This document shows, piece after piece, positions 43,300 to 52,142 of a DNA stretch of 64,000 nt; position 1 is the first letter of the stretch; the number at the start of each line of letters is the position of its first letter. This stretch comes from JBBSUQ01 sp964389755 (lineage in GTDB: Bacteria; Bacteroidota; Bacteroidia; Flavobacteriales_D; Crocinitomicaceae), in NCBI GenBank assembly GCA_964389755.1, contig CAYMEW010000006.1, forward strand, positions 1-64,000. The letters are read 5' to 3'. Both the position numbers and the translations under genes were made by a program. Below the pieces are notes generated by a model. The model ran no database searches, was not told where the DNA came from, and saw only the letters and a list, made by a program, of their open reading frames with translations.

Positions 43300-43602
43300 T
43301 TATTGTTGCTTCACGTACTTTTCATGAACTTCTTTCAGATCCGGACATTTGTCGGCAATAGACTCACCCATTTGCTTATCAAAGGGATCAACATCTCCCA
43401 CTACTTCCAGTGCGCAGAGTGAATAGTTCAGGTCGGTCATATCGATCTCGATACCTGATTCAGAGTTGTCCTCATCTGCCTGTTTTTTAGACATACAGTC
43501 ACAGATCTTGGTAGCGGCCTGGTCGTAAGCTGCTTTGTCCGGCCCTCCGCAGGAAGCAAGTAAAAGCCCTGCGAAAGCAATTCCTAACATTTTTCTTTTC
43601 AT
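43300..43602 (-). CDS. Small cysteine-containing lipoprotein
   Basis: A 100-residue predicted lipoprotein. The start at 43602 gives MKRKMLGIAFAGLLLASC with a lipobox Cys. The mature chain is acidic with Cys residues in the KICDCMSKK segment, at SLCALEV and at DKCPDLKE. Four or more Cys suggest disulfide bonds or metal binding. No family recognised. The upstream 120 bp carries no clear TAnnTTTG box. Confidence 0.75.
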   Translation of the reverse strand: MKRKMLGIAFAGLLLASCGGPDKAAYDQAATKICDCMSKKQADEDNSESGIEIDMTDLNYSLCALEVVGDVDPFDKQMGESIADKCPDLKEVHEKYVKQQ

Positions 43603-43723
43603 TTGCTTTATGGTTTTGGACGAATATACACTTTTTTTCGATATACGGGTTTCAATCAAAGATTTATAGATTATTAATTGTTCGGTCCTCCGGTCTTCTT
43701 GCGCGAATGCTTAATTTTAGCCG

Positions 43724-44647
43724 ATGGCGGAAATGACCTATAACGAGATCATCCGGAAGATCGAACTCGATGCAAAACTCATCCCGGCGGAAGGCCTGGT
43801 GGCTTCTTACATTCCGGAACTGGCGAAAATCTCGCCCGACCACTTTGGTTTTCACCTGCAAACCACGGGCGAACTGGAATATTCCTTCGGAGAAAACGAC
43901 ATTCCCTTTTCGATCCAGAGTATCTCCAAAGTATTTACGCTGGCCTACGCACTGGCGATCAGGGGCGAATCGATCTGGGAACGCGTGGGCGTGGAACCGA
44001 GCGGAAACCGCTTCAACTCGATTGTGCAACTCGAATACGAACTCGGGATCCCGCGCAACCCCTTTTTAAATGCCGGCGCACTCGTGATGGCCGACATCCT
44101 TTTAAGCGAACTCGAAAATCCGTATGACGATTACCTGGAATTCGTGCAGGCGCTGGCGGGCAACGAGGAGATCGGATCGAATTTCCTGGTGGCCCGCTCC
44201 GAACTCAGTACCGGTTACATGAATGCTTCGCTGGCCAATTTCCTGAAACACTACGACAATATTCACAACGAGATCACCGAAGTACTGGAATATTATTACT
44301 TCCAGTGTGCCCTGGAAATGTCCTGCCGCGACCTGGCACGTGCTTTTAAAGCATTTGCCGATCACGAAGAACCGTTCTCGTTCGCAAAAGTAAGCCTGCC
44401 CGGTTCTCAGGTCAAACGGATCAATGCGGTGATGCAGACCTGCGGTTTCTACGACGAGGCCGGCGAATTTGCTTACCGCGTGGGGCTTCCGGGAAAAAGT
44501 GGCGTGGGCGGAGGAATCGTCGCGATACACCCGCTCCGATACGCGGTTGCTGTGTGGAGTCCGCCACTTAACGAACGCGGAAATTCCGTCAAAGGGATGC
44601 GTACACTTGAAATGCTGACCAGTCTGACCGGAAATTCCATTTTCTGA
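43724..44647 (+). CDS. glsA: Glutaminase A
   Basis: A 307-residue serine-dependent glutaminase (beta-lactamase-like fold), releasing ammonia from glutamine. The catalytic pair S66-x-x-K69 is in SIQSISKVF, followed by NAGALV, the ELSTGYMNASLANFL region and the SGVGGGIVA loop. Length matches the single-domain bacterial form, without ankyrin or STAS. Cytosolic. No gad acid-resistance partner is next to it. Confidence 0.95.
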   Translation: MAEMTYNEIIRKIELDAKLIPAEGLVASYIPELAKISPDHFGFHLQTTGELEYSFGENDIPFSIQSISKVFTLAYALAIRGESIWERVGVEPSGNRFNSIVQLEYELGIPRNPFLNAGALVMADILLSELENPYDDYLEFVQALAGNEEIGSNFLVARSELSTGYMNASLANFLKHYDNIHNEITEVLEYYYFQCALEMSCRDLARAFKAFADHEEPFSFAKVSLPGSQVKRINAVMQTCGFYDEAGEFAYRVGLPGKSGVGGGIVAIHPLRYAVAVWSPPLNERGNSVKGMRTLEMLTSLTGNSIF

Positions 44648-44692
44648 CCGGGGAAGTTATAAACATTCCGCGCTGCTTTTTAGCAAATTCAC

Positions 44693-44700
44693 TATCTTTG
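44693..44700 (+). promoter_or_regulatory. -7 box of dnaX
   Basis: TATCTTTG is five bases upstream of the dnaX ATG at 44706. The implied mRNA would be leaderless or nearly so. Confidence 0.5.
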
Positions 44701-44705
44701 TTTCC

Positions 44706-45821
44706 ATGAGCGAATTCGTCGTATCCGCACGTAAATACCGGCCGCAAACCTTCGATACCGTCGTGGGGCAGCGCTCGATCACCAACACCCTGAAAAACGC
44801 GATCAAGAATGATCACCTCGCACAGGCTTTCCTGTTTTGCGGTTCGCGTGGTGTGGGAAAAACTACCAGCGCGCGGATCCTTGCTAAAACAATCAACTGT
44901 TCGAACCGAACGGAAAATGTGGAGGCCTGCGACGAATGTGAATCCTGCAAATCGTTCAATTCGGGTGCTTCGCTGAACGTTTACGAACTCGATGCCGCGT
45001 CCAACAACTCGGTGGAAGATATTCGCAACCTCATCGACCAGGTGCGGATTGCGCCGCAGCTCGGTAATTACAAGGTGTACATCATCGATGAGGTGCACAT
45101 GTTGTCTTCGCAGGCCTTCAATGCGTTCCTGAAAACGCTTGAGGAACCTCCAAAACACGCTATCTTCATTCTGGCGACTACCGAAAAGCACAAGATCATT
45201 CCAACGATCCTGTCGCGCTGCCAGATCTTTGATTTCAACCGCATCAAAGTAAAAGACATTGCGGATCACCTCGCTTCCATCGCGGTACGCGAAGAGATTA
45301 CTGCCGATCCCGAAGCACTGCACATGATTGCCCAAAAAGCCGACGGTGCGCTGCGCGATGCACTCTCGATCTTCGACCAGATCGTTACGTTCGCAGGAAA
45401 TAACATTACGTATCAACATGTGATCGAGAACCTGAATATTCTCGATTACGAGTTCTATTTCCGCGTGGTGGAAGCAGCCGACAAAGAAGATATTCCTTCC
45501 GCACTCCTGTTGCTCAACGACATCGTGGAAAAAGGCTTCGACCTGCATAATTTCATCGTGGGACTTGCCGGACATTACCGCAACCTGCTCGTTTGCCAGA
45601 ATATGCATACCGTGCATCTGCTTGAAGCGGGTGAATCCGTTCAGAACCGCTACACCGAACAGGCTAAAAAACTGAAAAGTGCAGTCATCCTGCGCGCTCT
45701 CGGTGTATTGAGCAAAACAGATGTCGATTACAAGGCGAGTAAGAACCAGCGGCTCCTGGTCGAAATGGCCCTCATGCAACTGTGCTCACTGAATGCCGAG
45801 CAGGAAAAAAAAAATTCCTGA
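44706..45821 (+). CDS. dnaX: DNA polymerase III subunit gamma (dnaX, unslipped frame)
   Basis: Clamp-loader ATPase of the replisome. The 371-residue frame has Walker A GSRGVGKT (46-53), zinc-binding C65/C75/C78/C81, DEVHM (128-132) and domain III, the whole gamma part. It ends EKKNS-stop just after a run of ten A's (45805-45814). The tau-type C-terminal region continues in the -1 frame (see next entry). Unslipped reading gives gamma (371 residues); a one-base slip (or loss of one A in the transcript) would give about 577 residues, a normal DnaX tau length. Confidence 0.93.
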   Translation: MSEFVVSARKYRPQTFDTVVGQRSITNTLKNAIKNDHLAQAFLFCGSRGVGKTTSARILAKTINCSNRTENVEACDECESCKSFNSGASLNVYELDAASNNSVEDIRNLIDQVRIAPQLGNYKVYIIDEVHMLSSQAFNAFLKTLEEPPKHAIFILATTEKHKIIPTILSRCQIFDFNRIKVKDIADHLASIAVREEITADPEALHMIAQKADGALRDALSIFDQIVTFAGNNITYQHVIENLNILDYEFYFRVVEAADKEDIPSALLLLNDIVEKGFDLHNFIVGLAGHYRNLLVCQNMHTVHLLEAGESVQNRYTEQAKKLKSAVILRALGVLSKTDVDYKASKNQRLLVEMALMQLCSLNAEQEKKNS

Positions 45822-46438
45822 CGGATTCGGTAGACATCATCCCGTTTCCAAGCCAGAACCTGCGTGAAAAAGCACGCCAAAGTGTAAATAAGCCTGCACC
45901 GGCCTCCATTCCACAGGAACGCCCCTCTTATACGTTTAAAAAGGAAGTCCGGAAATTGTCCGTTCCTACCGGCAAGTTGAACACCACGCACATTTCCATG
46001 AAAAAAATGATGGAGCAAAGTGGTGTTGAAGAAAATGCGACCGGAGTCGGGCGTCGCGAACAACTGCAAAACGATTTTTCATTCGACCAGCTACTAATGG
46101 CCTGGAAATCGTATGCATTCCAGGTGAAGGAAGAAGGACAGGAAACGATCTTTAGCGCGATGACCAAGCGCGATCCGAAATTGTTACAGGATCATACGGT
46201 TCAGCAAACCATCGATAACCAGGTCCAGATGGATTACATGCACAACAACCTGTTCAACCTGGAAGAGCACCTGCGCTCGACCCTGAAAAACTACTCGATC
46301 CGCGTCGTTTTTGAACTCTCGGACAATCCGGACGATGTGAAGTTCCTGAGTGGAAAGGATAAATTTGCCGCGATGGCCCGCAAAAACCCAAGCCTCCACA
46401 CTTTGAAGTCCCGCTTCGACCTGGATATTGAGTTTTGA
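45782..46438 (+). CDS. dnaX: DnaX tau C-terminal region (-1 frame)
   Basis: An open frame in the -1 frame relative to gamma. Real reading is expected to enter it at the A-run near 45812 and continue KFLTDSVDIIPF to the TGA at 46436-46438. The ATG at 45782 only opens the frame and gives a poor N-terminus, so an independent start is not favoured. The region has a Pro-rich linker, a helical domain like tau domain V (FDQLLMAWKSYAF, LEEHLRSTLKNYS) and no other start-like site. It supplies the part that binds polymerase and helicase in tau. Confidence 0.88.
   Translation: MLTECRAGKKKFLTDSVDIIPFPSQNLREKARQSVNKPAPASIPQERPSYTFKKEVRKLSVPTGKLNTTHISMKKMMEQSGVEENATGVGRREQLQNDFSFDQLLMAWKSYAFQVKEEGQETIFSAMTKRDPKLLQDHTVQQTIDNQVQMDYMHNNLFNLEEHLRSTLKNYSIRVVFELSDNPDDVKFLSGKDKFAAMARKNPSLHTLKSRFDLDIEF
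45805..45814 (+). other. A10 slippage site in dnaX
   Basis: Ten consecutive A's placed at the junction of the gamma and tau frames. In-frame codons read GAA AAA AAA AAT TCC TGA. Homopolymer A-runs cause RNA polymerase and/or ribosome slippage in dnaX of other bacteria (E. coli A-AAA-AAG; Thermus A9). An assembly indel cannot be excluded. Confidence 0.75.
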
Positions 46439-46471
46439 GTTAACTAAAGAGGGCTTTTTCATCGATAGAAC

Positions 46472-46822
46472 TTATGCTAAGAGTGATTCCGCAGGAATTC
46501 CAAATTCCCGGTGTAGCTTTTTGATCATGGTCAGCGTTAATTTCCGCTGGCGGTTGAGGATCTCCGAAACACGACCACGCGTACCGAAATAGCGCGTCAT
46601 ATCTGATCGCTTCAGGTCCAGTTGTTCCATTCTGAACTTAATGGCTTCGATCGGGTCCGGCGCTTCAATGCGGTAATGCTCCCTTTCATAGATCTCTACC
46701 AAAGCTATTATCAATTCGGCCTCCTCGAAATCCTCCGTCCCCTGTTTCGAATCAAACAATTCGTCAATCCGCGCAAGTGCGAGTGTGTAAGCTGTTTCTG
46801 TTTTTATGAGTTTCATAGTCAT
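46472..46822 (-). CDS. higA: HigA-type antitoxin / HTH regulator, orphan
   Basis: A 116-residue protein. The N-terminal half is helical (LIKTETAYTLALARIDELF), and the C-terminal half is an HTH (DLKRSDMTRYFGTRGRVSEILN), as in HigA antitoxins of toxin-first higBA operons. The expected HigB toxin upstream is reduced to about 24 codons (46831-46905), 8 bp from this start. It could still repress its own promoter or others; the toxin is lost. Without an own promoter it may be read through from the barrel gene. Confidence 0.85.
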   Translation of the reverse strand: MTMKLIKTETAYTLALARIDELFDSKQGTEDFEEAELIIALVEIYEREHYRIEAPDPIEAIKFRMEQLDLKRSDMTRYFGTRGRVSEILNRQRKLTLTMIKKLHREFGIPAESLLA

Positions 46823-46830
46823 TTATTACT

Positions 46831-46905
46831 TTATATAGTCGTTGCATCAATGGCATCGTATTCTTTGTGAGTCCGGTACGCCCCGATCCGGAGACCCGTC
46901 AATTT
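46831..46905 (-). pseudogene. HigB toxin remnant (C-terminal 24 codons)
   Basis: Read on the minus strand, the frame ends YRTHKEYDAIDATTI-stop, matching the conserved end of HigB-type toxins (GTHKEYDxIDxxT). It starts right after the TAG of the upstream outer-membrane gene and is in the same frame, so the toxin body has been replaced or deleted. It is 8 bp upstream of higA, the normal spacing. Confidence 0.7.
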
Positions 46906-48975
46906 CTACAACTTCATCCGCAGCTGAAGCGTGATGTCGGTTTTGACATTTCCTTCCAGTTGTTCGGCACCAGAACCAATGCTGCTTTGGTTGATATAAA
47001 TGGTAGTTCCATAGCGCGCCCAAAGGTCGAAGCGTCGTAAAAAGGTATAGCGGATCAATGCGTACATCCGACTTCCCTGGTAATAATAGGCCGGGATGGA
47101 AAACACGTACAGCGCATTGTTCTCAAACGAATAAATACGACTGTCGTAGCTGTCTGTCTGGAAAACGGCGTAGCGTACGGCCACATCGAAGGCTGAAGAC
47201 TTCGGGCGAAACAGGATGTCCTGCGTCATCAGCAAACCGCTTTCGGGCCTGTTGCTCTTACGATTGATCGTCACATACTCGATACGGCTTTTCAGGGTGA
47301 TGGATTCCGTAATGGCGTAGTTGAAATTAAGCCGGTAATTGCGTTGATAAACGTTTTCTGTCTGCGTAACGGTTCCATCCGGGTCACGACTGTTTCGCTG
47401 GCGCAGCTGCTCCCGGTAACGCCCGTAAATTTCCAGGCTGCGATTCGGACGGTAAACAGGCTGGATCAAAAATTCATGTCCGTGTGTCGGGCTGTCGACG
47501 AGGTATTTCAACCACGGGAAACTAAAATAGTCCATATAGGTATTCAGCGTCCAGGCATTGTTCATTTTGATCTTCCATCCAAAGAAAAGTCCGCGCTCAT
47601 TTTGCGTGTTGCTTCCTTCGGAAAAGCCGGCGTTGTAAAACGTTTGATATCCTTTCTGATAATTGCGATAGACGACGCTCATCGTCACACGGCTGTCGAG
47701 CGCGAGCAGTAATCCGTGCAACTGTGCCCAGGAACCATTGTGACTCACCCGTGAAACTTCTCCGAAAAAGTTGAAATTCCGAAAGACGTAGTTGTAATCA
47801 ACACTGGTGGAAAGAGTTTGTTTTCCCCGAAAATCGAACTGGTTGTACGGGTAAAGCGTTTTGGAATACACGCGATCGTAACCCTGGTAAACCGCCGCGG
47901 CGCCGATATGCAGGTTTCGCAGATCATAACGCAGGTTACTCCCGATGATCCGTTCCTGCAGGGCATTTTTGCGATCCAGCTCTGAATTTGTGCGGTGGAA
48001 GCCGGTCAGGTTTATGCTCGAAACGAATTCCTGTTCTTCGAGGAGTGAATCCACGATCAGGGTCGCATCGGCATTTTTGATCGAAGCAAAATTGGTGAGC
48101 GAAAAGTTCCCGAGCCCAAACTCCACTCCCACTCCGCGCAGAAAACGGTTTTCATCTACCGACGTATACGGCCTTAGTGGATTGGCACTTTTCTTAACGA
48201 GCGTGGGATCGGCAGTTTTCTGGAATGCATACCCTGACCATAAGTTCAGCCCCTGCCCGATCTGCGTCTGAAAATCGCCGATTGCAACGGATTTCAGGTA
48301 TTTTCCGCCTTTATAAAAAGCGTGCGCCGAATAGAAATCAAAGCCTTTTGGCTGCGTGCTTCCGAAGAACTGTTCACCCGGATCCTTTTCGGCTGTCAGC
48401 CCGATGCTAAGGTTTGTCCGGTAACTGTAGCGAAGCCTCGTGTAATAGCGGTGTGAGTTCCCGTAATAGTACGAATTACTGTTTGCGAGTATACTGTCCG
48501 GCACAGGATCGTAGCCCTTTTTATTTTCTGCAAAGGTCTGGAAACGCAGGTAAGCTTCGAACTTTCCCTGCCTCAGCGCTTCTTTCAGGCTGACATGTAA
48601 CTGGTCGAGGCGATCATCCACGCGCACGAAAGGTAAAACCAGTTCGATGGTTGCCAAATCCCAGTATTTCAGGCTTTGCAATTCATAAATACTGATCAGT
48701 TTTCCGAAGCGGTCGATGTGGTTGAGCAGGTTATTGATCTGCACATCTGTTAATAGATTCAGTTCTTCCAGTTCCTCATACGTCGCACTGTTCAGGTTCA
48801 GCGGATGCTCGTAGAAAAAGTTGAGTTCATCAAAGAGGTTTGTCAGGTCGATCTCTTCATTTTCAAATTGTTCGGCAATAAATTCGACACGTTGCTGAAT
48901 GATCGTATTCTTATCCTGCGCGTGCAATGCAATCACCGGTAACAGAAAACAAATGAGTAGTAGCAGTTTTTTCAT
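46906..48975 (-). CDS. Outer-membrane beta-barrel protein with N-terminal helix-hairpin-helix region
   Basis: A 689-residue protein. Start 48975 gives the signal peptide MKKLLLLICFLLPVIALHAQ; the longer frame to 49125 would overlap the next gene. Residues about 58-100 (LNSATYEELEELNLLTDVQI) form ComEA-like helix-hairpin-helix repeats, unusual outside DNA-uptake proteins. The rest is a large barrel with Tyr/Phe-rich strands. The next gene encodes a PorV-like barrel, so the two may form an envelope complex. The stop TAG is followed in frame by the HigB remnant. Confidence 0.8.
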   Translation of the reverse strand: MKKLLLLICFLLPVIALHAQDKNTIIQQRVEFIAEQFENEEIDLTNLFDELNFFYEHPLNLNSATYEELEELNLLTDVQINNLLNHIDRFGKLISIYELQSLKYWDLATIELVLPFVRVDDRLDQLHVSLKEALRQGKFEAYLRFQTFAENKKGYDPVPDSILANSNSYYYGNSHRYYTRLRYSYRTNLSIGLTAEKDPGEQFFGSTQPKGFDFYSAHAFYKGGKYLKSVAIGDFQTQIGQGLNLWSGYAFQKTADPTLVKKSANPLRPYTSVDENRFLRGVGVEFGLGNFSLTNFASIKNADATLIVDSLLEEQEFVSSINLTGFHRTNSELDRKNALQERIIGSNLRYDLRNLHIGAAAVYQGYDRVYSKTLYPYNQFDFRGKQTLSTSVDYNYVFRNFNFFGEVSRVSHNGSWAQLHGLLLALDSRVTMSVVYRNYQKGYQTFYNAGFSEGSNTQNERGLFFGWKIKMNNAWTLNTYMDYFSFPWLKYLVDSPTHGHEFLIQPVYRPNRSLEIYGRYREQLRQRNSRDPDGTVTQTENVYQRNYRLNFNYAITESITLKSRIEYVTINRKSNRPESGLLMTQDILFRPKSSAFDVAVRYAVFQTDSYDSRIYSFENNALYVFSIPAYYYQGSRMYALIRYTFLRRFDLWARYGTTIYINQSSIGSGAEQLEGNVKTDITLQLRMKL

Positions 48976-48979
48976 CGTT

Positions 48980-49795
48980 CTATGCGTCGAAAAAGTAATT
49001 GAATGCAAATGACGGCGACCAGCCCAGCACCTGGTGATAGGCAGAACCGGCATCAAAACTGATCTTCTTCCAGCGATACCCGAATCCAAAACACACTTCG
49101 ATCGGGTTATTCGCGATGCCGGCACGCAGGAAAAAATGGTCGAAAGCCTCGTATTCCATTCCGCCTTTGAATTGCACCGGGTAATCGACGTTCTTGGCTG
49201 CTTCGGCCGTAAAGAAGAGTTTATCGGAAATGATATACGTGGCGCCCAGGCGCATGACTGTGGTCAAACGATCATCCTGGAATTCGGACAGTTTTGCACG
49301 ACCTAAGTTAAACACACTAAAGCCGAACTTCCAGGATTCTCCTACTTTGGCGAGCAAACCGAATGCCGCCGTAACGGTATTTTTAGAACCGTAATAATCT
49401 GTAAGCCTGATTCCCTGGTAATTCAACTGAATGCCGGCAGCCAGGTTTTCAGCGAGTTTCATGCTATAGCCCATTCCGGCGCGATACGCTTTGAAACTGG
49501 TATATCCCTGATTTTGAACCCCGGCAGAAAAAACACCTTTCTGAAGCGGACAAACGACGGTAAGTGCCTGTATTTGGAGTTCACGTAGTAAAAAACGATC
49601 CTGGTAGGTAATTCCCGCTCCGCCCTGTGTAACAAAGCCAAGTGCACCGGGATTGTGGTGATACGCCCAGATGTCTTCGTTCCCGATCGACGCATTTGCC
49701 ATCGAAGCAGAACGGGTACCGACAGGGTTCCAACCCTGCGTAAAACAGAAAACCGGCATGAATAGCAGTAGCCAGTGCAGTAGTAGCGTTTTCAT
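48980..49795 (-). CDS. PorV/PorQ-like outer-membrane protein
   Basis: A 271-residue barrel-type protein. Signal peptide (about 1-20) then the TRSASMANASIGNEDIWAY and HHNPGALGF segments, typical of PorV/PorQ (UPF0164-related) proteins. Those families serve T9SS or outer-membrane assembly. It is 4 bp upstream of the HhH barrel gene and probably co-transcribed with it. The exact role is inferred. Confidence 0.8.
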   Translation of the reverse strand: MKTLLLHWLLLFMPVFCFTQGWNPVGTRSASMANASIGNEDIWAYHHNPGALGFVTQGGAGITYQDRFLLRELQIQALTVVCPLQKGVFSAGVQNQGYTSFKAYRAGMGYSMKLAENLAAGIQLNYQGIRLTDYYGSKNTVTAAFGLLAKVGESWKFGFSVFNLGRAKLSEFQDDRLTTVMRLGATYIISDKLFFTAEAAKNVDYPVQFKGGMEYEAFDHFFLRAGIANNPIEVCFGFGYRWKKISFDAGSAYHQVLGWSPSFAFNYFFDA

Positions 49796-49831
49796 TTCCT
49801 AAAAATAAGAAAAGAAAACAGGAATGAAAAT

Positions 49832-50299
49832 TTATTTGATCAGTCTGCGGAGTTCTTTGCAACGTGCGGTGTCCAGGTAGTCATTTTCTTCGAGGAAGAA
49901 CCAGTTTTCGCCGTCATCTTCGGAAACCGCATACAAATGAACCGGCTCGGGGTCTTTCGGGCTGTACTCTTCCTCGTGATAATCCACGTTATACAATATC
50001 TGGATCAGCTTTCCGCGTTCTTTTATCGTGTGAATGGTTCCGTTGCGCAGGTATCCTCCGTAAATGGAGTCATTTGTCAGGTCGAACTTTTGTTTGAATA
50101 CCGAATCTCCGAGTTTGTGATACTCTGCCACCAGTGCCGGATACGTATATGCCACATAAGCCATTGCCGAACCCTCGTTGCGCGCCGCAAGAAATTTCGA
50201 CAGCGAGGCATTAAGCGTTTGTTCCTGGTGCGCGTTCAGGCTGCAGGAAGCGAGTAAAAGGCACAAAAAAATGCTAATTCCGGAAACCACGTTTTTCAT
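49832..50299 (-). CDS. Hypothetical lipoprotein
   Basis: A 155-residue protein with a lipoprotein signal MKNVVSGISIFLCLLLASC (start at 50299). The mature part is a small alpha/beta domain with WFFLEENDYLDT near the end. No family recognised. It lies upstream of the PorV-like gene on the same strand with a 36-bp gap. Confidence 0.78.
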   Translation of the reverse strand: MKNVVSGISIFLCLLLASCSLNAHQEQTLNASLSKFLAARNEGSAMAYVAYTYPALVAEYHKLGDSVFKQKFDLTNDSIYGGYLRNGTIHTIKERGKLIQILYNVDYHEEEYSPKDPEPVHLYAVSEDDGENWFFLEENDYLDTARCKELRRLIK

Positions 50300-50342
50300 G
50301 GTCATGAAATTAGCATTTTTCAGATAGTAAAATCTTTCCGGA

Positions 50343-50810
50343 TCAGTATTTTTCCATATCTACCGGTTTCGATACCGGTTTTTTCTGATCTTTCCAGTAC
50401 TGCATTAATGTGAAAGCAATGATCAGCGATCCTGCAAGTCCTTCGAGGAAAATCCCGATCGCTATTTGCGGAACGGTAAGCTCCGATCCCCAGAAGAATC
50501 CTTCTTCCAGTACTTCCAGCATGTGCGGATCGAGGACTTTTATATAAAACACGAGCCCGATTACTGATAAAACGATTGAAAAGCCGTTGGCCAGTAATAG
50601 CATGTTAAAGTTACGCAGGTAACCGATCTCTTCGATTTCGTGCGCATTGCTCTTCGCGAGCCGGTTCGAAAAAATAATGGCAAAAATGATGTTGGCAAAA
50701 CGTAATTGCGGAATATCTTCCCAACCGAAAAGTTTCATAACGAGAAACCACGCCGCTATACAAGCAAATATGAGCAGACCTGTTCGTATAGATTTGTTTA
50801 CTATCTTCAT
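50343..50810 (-). CDS. Hypothetical membrane protein (DUF4199-like)
   Basis: A 155-residue protein with four hydrophobic segments (about 10-28, 38-50, 68-90, 110-135) and a polar C-terminal tail. The overall pattern resembles DUF4199-type proteins of Bacteroidota, but the match is not certain. No enzymatic motif. Confidence 0.6.
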   Translation of the reverse strand: MKIVNKSIRTGLLIFACIAAWFLVMKLFGWEDIPQLRFANIIFAIIFSNRLAKSNAHEIEEIGYLRNFNMLLLANGFSIVLSVIGLVFYIKVLDPHMLEVLEEGFFWGSELTVPQIAIGIFLEGLAGSLIIAFTLMQYWKDQKKPVSKPVDMEKY

Positions 50811-50937
50811 AATCGAAATCTTTTTATTTCAAATTACAAAAAATCCGGTGGGCTTGTTTGGACATTAACATTTATTACAATGCAATCCCGTGTCTTTCTA
50901 TGGAAAAACCGAACGATACTTTCACTTGTTTTTTGTG

Positions 50938-50945
50938 TATATTTG
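50938..50945 (+). promoter_or_regulatory. -7 box upstream of the esterase gene
   Basis: TATATTTG fits TAnnTTTG, 19 bp upstream of the ATG at 50965. That favours 50965 over the in-frame ATG at 50890. Confidence 0.5.
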
Positions 50946-50964
50946 TTTCATTAATCAGTTAATC

Positions 50965-52080
50965 ATGAATAAATTACTACTTCTTACTTTTTGGATGACA
51001 CTGGCTGCATCCTCATTTGGACAACTTACTTCCGAAAACGTGCTTATCAATGGTGTAAACCGCCATTATTATCAATATCTTCCGGTCAACTTCCAGCCTT
51101 CCGAAAACCTGCCCGTGGTTTTTATTCTTCACGGACTCGGCGGTTCAGCCTCCGATATGACCGGTGCCGGGTTCAATTACATTGCCGATACCGCGCGCAT
51201 CATCGTAATATATCCGGACGCTTTACCCAATTCCTTCGGACAAACGGCCTGGAACAACGGAACACTGCTATCAAGTACAGCAGATGATATTTCCCTGATG
51301 AATTACCTGGTGGATGATGTCATTCTCAACAAAAATGCCGACCCGACACGCATTTACTGCTCCGGTTTCTCGATGGGAAGCATCATGTCCTATCACCTCG
51401 CCTGCGCCATGAACGATCGCTTTGCAGCAATCGGATGCATGTCCGGTACCATGCCGACAGATGATATTCAGAACTGCAACCCGGCTTACAAGACCCCGGT
51501 GATCCATTTTCACGGAACGGCGGACGGAACAGTTCCCTATAATTCGAACCCGCTTCCTTCACTCAGCCTTGTTCCCGAAACGATCTCTTTCTGGCAAAAT
51601 GTGCATGCCTGCGATGCGACACCTGATTCTACAGGCATTCCGAATACGGCTTCAGACGGGATTACCGTGGATCGTTTTCGCTACCTGAACTGCACTCCTG
51701 ACGGATCACTGGAACTCTGGCGTATGAACAATGCCGATCACGTTTATTTGTATCAACCGGTCAACGACCTTACCGAGGCCGTGGAGATCTGGTTATTTTT
51801 CCGTCGTTTTCAGCACAACTCACCCGCAGCAGCCGCTGTCCATGAACTGGATGTGACAAACCGTTTCAGTGTTTCCCCGAATCCTTCTTCCGGGACGTTT
51901 AACATCAGCAGCCTCCGGGCATTTACCGGTGAAATTTACGATCTGAACGGGAAACGCTTACAAACCATCGAACTCCAGGCCGGTGAAAATTCAGTGGCAC
52001 TGGACGGGCTCGATAATGGAACATACCTGCTTCGCGATACGCAAACCGGGATGAACGAACGCCTGGTTATTCGCAAATAA
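50965..52080 (+). CDS. Secreted LpqC/PHB-depolymerase-type esterase with T9SS sorting domain
   Basis: A 371-residue alpha/beta-hydrolase. The start at 50965 yields a signal peptide ending ASSFGQ. The oxyanion part is VFILHGLGG, the nucleophile S136 is in CSGFSMGS, and FHGTADGTVPY carries the Asp. The last 71 residues (from FSVSPNPSSG) form a type IX secretion C-terminal sorting domain ending RLVIRK. It is expected to be anchored or released at the cell surface and to cleave an ester, such as feruloyl- or polyester-type. A PorV-like gene is nearby. Confidence 0.9.
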   Translation: MNKLLLLTFWMTLAASSFGQLTSENVLINGVNRHYYQYLPVNFQPSENLPVVFILHGLGGSASDMTGAGFNYIADTARIIVIYPDALPNSFGQTAWNNGTLLSSTADDISLMNYLVDDVILNKNADPTRIYCSGFSMGSIMSYHLACAMNDRFAAIGCMSGTMPTDDIQNCNPAYKTPVIHFHGTADGTVPYNSNPLPSLSLVPETISFWQNVHACDATPDSTGIPNTASDGITVDRFRYLNCTPDGSLELWRMNNADHVYLYQPVNDLTEAVEIWLFFRRFQHNSPAAAAVHELDVTNRFSVSPNPSSGTFNISSLRAFTGEIYDLNGKRLQTIELQAGENSVALDGLDNGTYLLRDTQTGMNERLVIRK

Positions 52081-52142
52081 GGTCGATTCGCGCTCCTGAA
52101 CTTTTCGAACTGTTCATCTGTTCGGAATAAAAGCACACAGAC

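Noticed and set aside
44589..45779. A 396-codon frame antisense to dnaX
   Set aside because: Shadow of dnaX; no recognisable domain.
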